Source: a virus. From it: a stretch of 64,000 bases of DNA. The translations under genes were made by a program, and so were the position numbers. The notes under the pieces are model-generated. The model searched no databases. It had not been told where the DNA came from and worked only from the letters and a program-made list of their open reading frames with translations. Below, piece after piece: positions 57,755-64,000 of the stretch; within the stretch, counting starts at the first letter, position 1, and each line of letters begins with the position of its first letter. The stretch is taken from IMG/VR virus record IMGVR_UViG_3300031851_000017, positions 1 through 64,000 of that record; one strand, 5' to 3'.

Positions 57755-59413
57755 TTAACCTACTCTCCTTTCTGTTCGCTTGTCATTGTTTTCATTACCT
57801 GCTTCTCTTGGTAAACCCTTAAATCTTTTATCGGGAGCATTAAACATACTAGGTTTGTTTCTTTTTTTAGGTGGTTCTGATTTAACCTTTTCGGGAACAC
57901 CTGCCTCTGCCATTGTTGGTTTATTTCCTTCTGCCATCATTTGACCTAACTGACTAGCATCAATATCCGTACCCGCGTAAGGGTCAAGTTCAAACTCATC
58001 TCCTTTACCCTGTTGTTTTTCTTTTTCTTCCATAGGTTTATCATAAGTAAACCTGCCTTCTGAATCCATCTTTACTTCAAATCCTAAGTTCTTTATTGCA
58101 CCTGCAATATTAACTTCCATCTCTCTTAATCTTAATTTAGCAATTTCATCTTCTTCCTCTGATGGTGGAAGTTTTAGAACCCAATCTGTTATTCCAAATT
58201 CGGTTGTAATAAAAGGAAATACATAATTATTCCAAGTAGTCTGCGCCATTTCTACTGCTCTATTAGTAACAAGTATTTGCATACCTTCGTTATTTAATCC
58301 ACCGCCCGCAGAAGCGTCATTCATAAACACTTTACTTACACCATAAAAAGCAGAAATTCTATCTCGTAAATCATCTTTTACTGCTACATATTCCATTTCT
58401 TTTAGGCTATCCATGAACCTAACCCATTCAACAGAACCCTTTCCTGTTTCAGATTCAATTCCCATTACAGGTATGAAGTGTGGGTCTTGTTCCATCTTTT
58501 CTTTAACACCACGCCAAAATGATTTCATAGATTCCATATTTCTAGTTTGAACAGCCAATAATCCCTTCGGCATTCTTGCCTTAGTATATGATGAGTTTAC
58601 ATAATTATCCATTGCGATTAAAGTAGTAACATTATTCCACAATGTAATTATTGGTGACATACCATATAATCGAGAAGGAGAGTATTTACTAAAATGAACA
58701 ACTTCCCCTTTGATAAAATACTGTTCCTCCCCATTGACTCTATTAACATAATGAATCGGGTATAGTTCAGAGTTACACACTTCACAAGTTTCAGTTTCGT
58801 GTTCATGCACTCTGTTTCTATGACGCAAACAAACATATCCACCTTTACCTCTCTCTCCTAATTCGTTAGAATAAATGTGCATAGTAACAGGGTCGCCTCT
58901 AAAAACTTCTTTTATTCGGTGCATTCTAACTTTACAATTATTATCTAAATAATATTCCTTAACTGTAACTAAATACGCATCGTCCATTATATTCAAGTCA
59001 TCTTCTAATTCCTTCAAAACATCTATGAACATTTGGTCTGCTTTATTTACATATCCGCCTAAAAACTTTTTAGCATATTCTAATTGTTTAGAATCCGGCT
59101 TAATTAAATTAGTAGATTCACAATCACTACACTGTAAAACAGGATTAGAATGTTCCTTTTCACAGTCGCTACATTTCAAGGCAAACTTTTCTTCCCACTT
59201 ATATCCCCTCCTAAACACCTCTTGTTTAAGTTGAGTTATACACGTTCTAACAATAGTAGATTGCTGCACTATATGATAAATAATAGGACTTGTTAACAAA
59301 TAAGAATTGTCTCTTTCTTGTATTCCTAAATTAAACACCGTTCTATCTGCGGGTTTTGGGGTAGTATTTCTAAATAAATTAGTAAATGAAAATCTTCTTT
59401 TTTCTTCTACCAT
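57755..59413 (-). CDS. Portal protein with inserted zinc knuckles
   Basis: 552 residues. The portal fold is indicated by the S-P-I-I-Y-H-I-V-Q-Q-S-T-I-V-R-T start of the core, K-G-E-V-V-H-F-S-K-Y-S-P-S-R-L-Y-G-M-S-P-I (typical P-S-x-x-Y-G-x-S-P), the clip and wing, F-Y-G-V-S-K-V-F-M-N, and a disordered, Lys/Pro-rich C-terminus. Unusual are two Cys sets: C81/C84/C95/C98 and C195/H198/C210/C213, each a full zinc ribbon or knuckle, in the wing region. It forms the dodecameric DNA channel. GGGGTGAT ribosome site. Confidence 0.9.
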   Translation of the reverse strand: MVEEKRRFSFTNLFRNTTPKPADRTVFNLGIQERDNSYLLTSPIIYHIVQQSTIVRTCITQLKQEVFRRGYKWEEKFALKCSDCEKEHSNPVLQCSDCESTNLIKPDSKQLEYAKKFLGGYVNKADQMFIDVLKELEDDLNIMDDAYLVTVKEYYLDNNCKVRMHRIKEVFRGDPVTMHIYSNELGERGKGGYVCLRHRNRVHEHETETCEVCNSELYPIHYVNRVNGEEQYFIKGEVVHFSKYSPSRLYGMSPIITLWNNVTTLIAMDNYVNSSYTKARMPKGLLAVQTRNMESMKSFWRGVKEKMEQDPHFIPVMGIESETGKGSVEWVRFMDSLKEMEYVAVKDDLRDRISAFYGVSKVFMNDASAGGGLNNEGMQILVTNRAVEMAQTTWNNYVFPFITTEFGITDWVLKLPPSEEEDEIAKLRLREMEVNIAGAIKNLGFEVKMDSEGRFTYDKPMEEKEKQQGKGDEFELDPYAGTDIDASQLGQMMAEGNKPTMAEAGVPEKVKSEPPKKRNKPSMFNAPDKRFKGLPREAGNENNDKRTERRVG

Positions 59414-60759
59414 TAAGCAATCACCCCTTCTAATTTATCCATTTCAAACATCTTACATTTGTCATGTAACTTTACTACGGTAGTAATATCAATACCGTCT
59501 TTAGAAAAATCATAGCCAACATGGTCTTTATGATTCTCGTATTTCATTAATTGAAACAATTCAGTTTTTCTTTCATTATACCATTCTGCTTTTTTATAGG
59601 ATTTTTTCATTCTTAACAACTCTAATAATATATCTGCGTTTTTTCCTTTCATTCTAAAATGTGGCCTACATTTAGTTAATAGTTCAACTACATCATCATG
59701 GGAATAAAAATTCAACCTGTTAACAGGTCTAGTATCTTGTGGAGATTTTTGGTCTAAATGTAATCTTCCGCAACCCAATGATTTGTGCATTTCCAACATA
59801 AATGCTTTTCCTCTTTCTCCGGTAGCAACAAGTCCCACTCTTGGGTTGAACTTTTTATCCATAGTAATGTAGCCATCAGAATCAATAAAGGCAGCAGTAT
59901 AAGCATAAATATCTTTTTTAATATCATCACTAAACTTATAGAAAGCCCCATTGACATTAGTAACATTACAAGATATAGCCATCTTAGAAATTATACTAGG
60001 TGTAGTTTTATTGAATAATTTTTTTGGTAATCTTTCATGTATCTGTCTTGCAGATATACCCGATTGTTCACTAACTAATGAAACAATATTTTGTTTAATG
60101 ATATCCTTTTTATCAACTGTTTTCATGTGATTTTTAATTAAACGTTTAAATTCTCTTTTAGATGAAGTCATTTCTTTTGTTAATTTAGAAAACTCTTTAT
60201 TATAACCGACTAATTTTTTATCTATTTTTGCTTCCCAATATTTACACAAAACATCTACCATATTTCTTCTTGTATCTTCATCATTAACGTATGATAACTT
60301 AATCAATTGGTCTTCCGTACAAGTCATATCTTGAACTAATGGTTTATATTTACTTAACCAATATATATTTTCTATACTATCTTCTAAATGACTGGCATAC
60401 CCGTCAATTAATCCATCAATTGATTTAGTCATGTTTGTTCTATCTGTACCTTTTAGAGTTCTACGGTATTTACGCATTTGCTTAATCATTTTTGGTATAT
60501 CTGAACCTTCCACTTCGTACTTTTTTAATTTATAATCCAAATGTTTTTTAGCATCCGTCAAAGACATATTGAACTCTTCTGCAAACCTTTTTTCTAACGT
60601 AGAATGGTCTTCTAAAGTACTGGTCTTTAGCCATTTATTTTTTTCCACTTTTATAGTAGATAACATCGTTTCTTGTTCTGTTTTTAAAGCGTCTTTTTTT
60701 CGCTGTAAAACAGCAAGTGCTTCATATTCTTCAGGGGATAATTCTTTTTCGTCTGCCAT
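59413..60759 (-). CDS. Winged-helix plus single LAGLIDADG endonuclease-like protein
   Basis: 448 residues in three parts: helical N-terminal region (1-215), a winged-helix candidate (222-275: I-V-S-L-V-S-E-Q-S-G-I-S-A-R-Q-I-H-E-R-L) and a C-terminal LAGLIDADG domain with the catalytic motif Y-T-A-A-F-I-D-S-D-G-Y-I (287-298) and typical following strands (P-R-V-G-L-V-A-T-G). The N-terminal part might be a virus structural or packaging protein. It sits between terminase and portal and overlaps the portal start by one base. Either a homing endonuclease or a domesticated DNA cutter. Confidence 0.75.
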   Translation of the reverse strand: MADEKELSPEEYEALAVLQRKKDALKTEQETMLSTIKVEKNKWLKTSTLEDHSTLEKRFAEEFNMSLTDAKKHLDYKLKKYEVEGSDIPKMIKQMRKYRRTLKGTDRTNMTKSIDGLIDGYASHLEDSIENIYWLSKYKPLVQDMTCTEDQLIKLSYVNDEDTRRNMVDVLCKYWEAKIDKKLVGYNKEFSKLTKEMTSSKREFKRLIKNHMKTVDKKDIIKQNIVSLVSEQSGISARQIHERLPKKLFNKTTPSIISKMAISCNVTNVNGAFYKFSDDIKKDIYAYTAAFIDSDGYITMDKKFNPRVGLVATGERGKAFMLEMHKSLGCGRLHLDQKSPQDTRPVNRLNFYSHDDVVELLTKCRPHFRMKGKNADILLELLRMKKSYKKAEWYNERKTELFQLMKYENHKDHVGYDFSKDGIDITTVVKLHDKCKMFEMDKLEGVIA

Positions 60760-60772
60760 TCGCCCTATCCTC

Positions 60773-62206
60773 CTAGAAGTTCAGTCCTAGCATACCGCCT
60801 AAAGAGTTATTCGTAGGTTTAGGGCTATCGAACAACCCCATATCATCTAACAACATAAATACATCTTGTGAATTTTGGGTGGCGGCATTGGCTAAAGCCA
60901 AACTCATTACTAAGTCATCGTGTGCGCCCACACCTTCAAACTTTCCTGAATGAGTAATAGAAAACATTGACAATTCTTCAATCAACATATTGGTTAGTTT
61001 CTTACTAGAATTATCACCATAAGGAAAGTTGATTTTTCCATTTTCTATGTTCATTTGTAGGTTAAGAATTATTTCCTGTTTTCTTTTTCGTGTTGTGTTG
61101 AAATCTGTTACATTCAAATCTGAAATGTTTCTTAATTCTTGTGTAAATGCCTTAGCAAACGTATTTGTTTCATATAGGATTTCTTCGGGTTCAAATATTT
61201 TACCTATCAATCTAATTTTATCTATATTTTCTCTAAACTCAACATTTTTAGCCCTATCAACATGGACTATTGTTTTGTTCATATTTTCATCCACCTCTAA
61301 AACAGTAATTACATTGTAATCTCCATCGGTAGATATAGCAGGGTCAACACCAACGTAATATTTGTACCCTTTATCTTTCCTATGCCCTAATTTCAAAACA
61401 TAATCCTTATTTTTACACTTAGTTACAAACTCAGGATTGAAAAGTGCTGTGCCAGTAGAAATTGGAACACAAAGATATTCTCTTGTAAATTTTAAAGAAC
61501 CAATTTCTGACTTCCTACGCATGAGAGCATCGTAGTCCCACCTCTCCGGCCATAATGGTTCATTGAGTGCATTAAGACAGGGATATTTAGTAACATTATA
61601 TGCCTCATTTTCTTCTAATTGCGAAAATATATCGGTATATGTAAATGGTGTACCAATCATTCTCAATTTAGAAGTGTGATGTAGTGTCGGTATCATATCT
61701 CCAAAAAACCAATCAGTAACTTTCTCAATACCCACTAAACTAAACTCTTTCAAAGGGTCGTCAATGATAATTTCTTGAGGGTGAAGTCCTCTAATTTGCG
61801 AACCAACAGAACGCTCTAAAATTGCGTTACCATTTGTTAATTGAATATTACCGATAGCCCAACCCCTACTAGGTTTGTATTGTTTTAATGCAGGTATATT
61901 GAAATATCTATCAATTTCTCTCATGTGAACTAAAGTCTGCTTTTGGTTGGAAGAAATATACAACATTTGGAAAGGCGGTTCTTGAAATATAAGATTCCAT
62001 ACCACCCAACTATGCATAAAAACAGATTTTCCGTGGTCTCTACTACAAATTATAACTGTTCTATCAGTAGTATTCATAGATTCTAACCATTCTTGCATAT
62101 ATTCAGGATACATCATACCTAAAACATTCTTGAAAAAATAAGGAAAGGAAGTTTTAGATAATTCCATATCCATTTGTGTTACAAAGTCTAACTCATTTAA
62201 TTCCAA
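60773..62206 (-). CDS. terL: Large terminase subunit (ATPase and nuclease)
   Basis: 477 residues. ATPase: Walker A C-S-R-D-H-G59-K60-S61, Walker B E-I-I-I-D149-D150-P, coupling motif M-I-G-T-P-F. Nuclease (RNase H fold): G-V-D288-P-A, E-I-L-Y-E346-T, and A-H-D430-D-L-V-M-S. It powers DNA entry and cuts the concatemer. The frame begins at TTG 62206, three bases after GGTGAT; ATG 62173 is the next in-frame option. Next to an unknown protein upstream; no small terminase subunit recognised. Confidence 0.93.
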   Translation of the reverse strand: MELNELDFVTQMDMELSKTSFPYFFKNVLGMMYPEYMQEWLESMNTTDRTVIICSRDHGKSVFMHSWVVWNLIFQEPPFQMLYISSNQKQTLVHMREIDRYFNIPALKQYKPSRGWAIGNIQLTNGNAILERSVGSQIRGLHPQEIIIDDPLKEFSLVGIEKVTDWFFGDMIPTLHHTSKLRMIGTPFTYTDIFSQLEENEAYNVTKYPCLNALNEPLWPERWDYDALMRRKSEIGSLKFTREYLCVPISTGTALFNPEFVTKCKNKDYVLKLGHRKDKGYKYYVGVDPAISTDGDYNVITVLEVDENMNKTIVHVDRAKNVEFRENIDKIRLIGKIFEPEEILYETNTFAKAFTQELRNISDLNVTDFNTTRKRKQEIILNLQMNIENGKINFPYGDNSSKKLTNMLIEELSMFSITHSGKFEGVGAHDDLVMSLALANAATQNSQDVFMLLDDMGLFDSPKPTNNSLGGMLGLNF

Positions 62207-62210
62207 AAAA

Positions 62211-63989
62211 TCACCTAAAGTTAGCCTTTATGAAATAAACCCCTTCCTTTGGAATACCATGTCTTGTGCTTATATCATCCATAGAATTAACTTCGTTCAC
62301 TATTAAATTTATTTCATGTGCCGAAACGTCAACATTAAAATCACTTTTCATTATTTCAATAGTACTATTAACTTGGTCGAAATTGTGTGTTTTAGAAGTA
62401 TTATAATATACAGGCTTACCCATCATTTTTCTGATGCTATCATGTGCATCTAATATTTTTAATTCATCTTCACTACGCAAAACTTTCATGTCCTTTAGTG
62501 CGGTTTTAAATGCAGCAATGCCTTTTTTACTTCCGACTTTTCTTCTACCTGCCGAAGATGAAGTTATACTAGCATCATGTCTTAAAATTAAATTAATAAT
62601 TTGTTTAAACGGATAGTTAATATTAGAATTAAATTCTTCGTCCCAATCTTTAGGTGTCTTTCCACTCTTAGAATTAGGATAATAACCGTTTGGATTAACA
62701 CCAAGTTCTTTATTTGTTTTAAACCAATCATCTATCAAATTATTATTTTCCAAAGTTTCATATAAAAAAGCACCAAGTTCTGTATTTATTTCATCAACAA
62801 TAACAGTTTCACCTTGAACTAGTAAAATTTCCTTTATTGCAGAACTTATCGTTTTAAATTCCGCTTTTAGTTTTTCAATATCAGCGTTTTTTAATGGGGA
62901 ATTAATTAAATTAATAAACTCAGTTAATTCCTTTATGTCTTCCGAAGAAATCATAGCATATCCTAACTCTCTTTCTATATTTAATAACCGAATAAAGGAA
63001 TTGTTTTTACTTGAACCGCTTGCTAAAGATTTAAAAGTTTTCATAGAGTTCTCGTTCATAGTAAAGGCAATTTCATCATCGAAAGGAACATATTGATGAT
63101 AGACAGGCACAACGAAAAAGTCAATTATTGCAGTTAATAATTCATCTAATTCTTTTTCTGCTTCAATTAATTCTGAACGATATTCTTTGGCATTTAATGT
63201 ACCTAAATTATTTAATCGTTTTTTACCCTTGATGCCTTTAATGTCCTTAGCCCCCATATCTAATGAAGATTCTTTACCATAGTTAGTGGCGGTAGGAGAA
63301 ACACTTTCATCATATATTTTAGAAAAGGTGTTTAAAAACTTTGATATATTTTTGCTTTTTCTGTTTATGTCTTCTGAATCCAACCCATTATTAAACACAT
63401 CATCTTCTTCATTATCAATAATTAAATCAGACTTTGTTGTAGAAGACAATGGTAAATAAAACTCAGTCATCGAATCAGTAACAGAAGCCAAATCTTCTAG
63501 TTCCTTAACATACTCTAATATTTTTTTATCTATGCTAATTCTAGTGTTATAATTAGCATCAAACTTAGCGCCTTGAATCAACAATAGTTTTTTCAGTTTT
63601 TTCAGTTGATTTTCAAAAATCGGTGTATTTTTGAACGCTTCTGAATTACCTCTATCTGTAAAAGCCCGATAATATATTGGGTCAACTGCTACAACCGTCT
63701 TAAACTTAGACAATATATCTTCAAGTTCTTTATTTTCTGTTGCTGTTATGGAATTTTGCCCTGTCCTTTTTATTTCGTCTATTTCTGCTGTTGTTCCTGT
63801 TACTTGACCTGTGTCTTTATCATACGTTGATACTGCTTTAGCACCTTGATTCTCTGTAAGTTTACCTTCTAATGCCGCATCAGTTTCATAATCAACATCT
63901 TCTGTAAAGTTAATTATTTTTTTATCTTTAAGAAGTTCTACAAATAATTTAATATGAATTTTTTTATTCATATAACCTTTAAGTTGCAT
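62211..63989 (-). CDS. Large hypothetical protein upstream of terminase (592 aa)
   Basis: Charged and mainly helical (K-S-K-N-I-S-K-F-L-N-T-F-S-K-I-Y-D; E-L-I-E-A-E-K-E-L-D-E-L-L-T-A-I-I-D-F-F). Composition is similar to the 736- and 1,198-residue proteins. Start at 63989 or at ATG 63971, which has the better AAAGGTTAT ribosome site. It ends 5 bases before the terminase start codon. No known domain; may be an internal head or packaging protein. Confidence 0.65.
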   Translation of the reverse strand: MQLKGYMNKKIHIKLFVELLKDKKIINFTEDVDYETDAALEGKLTENQGAKAVSTYDKDTGQVTGTTAEIDEIKRTGQNSITATENKELEDILSKFKTVVAVDPIYYRAFTDRGNSEAFKNTPIFENQLKKLKKLLLIQGAKFDANYNTRISIDKKILEYVKELEDLASVTDSMTEFYLPLSSTTKSDLIIDNEEDDVFNNGLDSEDINRKSKNISKFLNTFSKIYDESVSPTATNYGKESSLDMGAKDIKGIKGKKRLNNLGTLNAKEYRSELIEAEKELDELLTAIIDFFVVPVYHQYVPFDDEIAFTMNENSMKTFKSLASGSSKNNSFIRLLNIERELGYAMISSEDIKELTEFINLINSPLKNADIEKLKAEFKTISSAIKEILLVQGETVIVDEINTELGAFLYETLENNNLIDDWFKTNKELGVNPNGYYPNSKSGKTPKDWDEEFNSNINYPFKQIINLILRHDASITSSSAGRRKVGSKKGIAAFKTALKDMKVLRSEDELKILDAHDSIRKMMGKPVYYNTSKTHNFDQVNSTIEIMKSDFNVDVSAHEINLIVNEVNSMDDISTRHGIPKEGVYFIKANFR

Positions 63990-64000
63990 TTTACCAAACT

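Overview
The window looks like part of the genome of a head-tailed, HK97-type double-stranded DNA virus of an archaeon. It is AT-rich, tightly packed, and split into two divergently coded blocks. Positions 1 to about 14,000 (+ strand) hold a replication and recombination block of archaeal/eukaryotic type: clamp loader, PCNA clamp, family B DNA polymerase, archaeo-eukaryotic primase, XPF/ERCC4-type nuclease, Cas4/RecB-like nuclease, RecA/Sak4-like ATPase and a DEDD exonuclease. Positions 14,572 to 64,000 (- strand) hold a morphogenesis block read from terminase to tail fibre. The archaeal-type replisome, GGTGAT Shine-Dalgarno sites, TATA-box-like promoters, late-block DNA ligase and low GC most resemble the magroviruses described for Marine Group II Euryarchaeota (Poseidoniales). 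That assignment rests on gene content and layout as remembered, not on a search.

Replication block in order: clamp loader C-terminal part, EF-hand membrane protein, candidate OB-fold ssDNA-binding protein, RecA/Sak4-like ATPase, PCNA, polymerase B in two separate reading frames with an unrelated gene between them, Cas4-like nuclease, thioredoxin-like protein, MazG-like protein, PriS-PriL-like primase fusion, ERCC4 nuclease, DUF3987-like helicase/ATPase, exonuclease and several microproteins. Most genes overlap by 4 bases (ATGA or TTGA) and appear translationally coupled. Two hairpin/T-tract terminators follow. A TATA-box-driven mini-operon of three tiny genes then meets the end of the late block, overlapping its last gene by 9 bp.

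Late block, read leftward from 64,000: a large unknown protein, large terminase, a wHTH + LAGLIDADG protein, and a portal carrying two zinc knuckles. Next comes a 6-kb cluster of small genes, twelve of which share an N-terminal tag of the form M-S-W-x-D-I-x-K. Then come DNA ligase, protease/scaffold (leaderless promoter), major capsid protein, small head proteins, two membrane proteins, a complete Ras/Arf-like small GTPase, very large internal or connector proteins, head-tail adaptor, tail terminator, tail tube protein, tail assembly chaperones joined by a -1 frameshift on GGGAAAC, tape measure, hub proteins, a 2,270-residue tail protein and a 2,796-residue fibre.

The most novel candidate system is the tagged-protein cluster. 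I infer that the shared peptide docks many small, otherwise unrelated proteins, plus the C-terminus of the protease/scaffold itself, into the assembling head, comparable in principle to the capsid-targeting sequences of T4 internal proteins. The virion-module GTPase and the split polymerase are the next strongest leads. No tRNA, rRNA or CRISPR array was seen, and no stretch longer than 300 bases lacks a gene.
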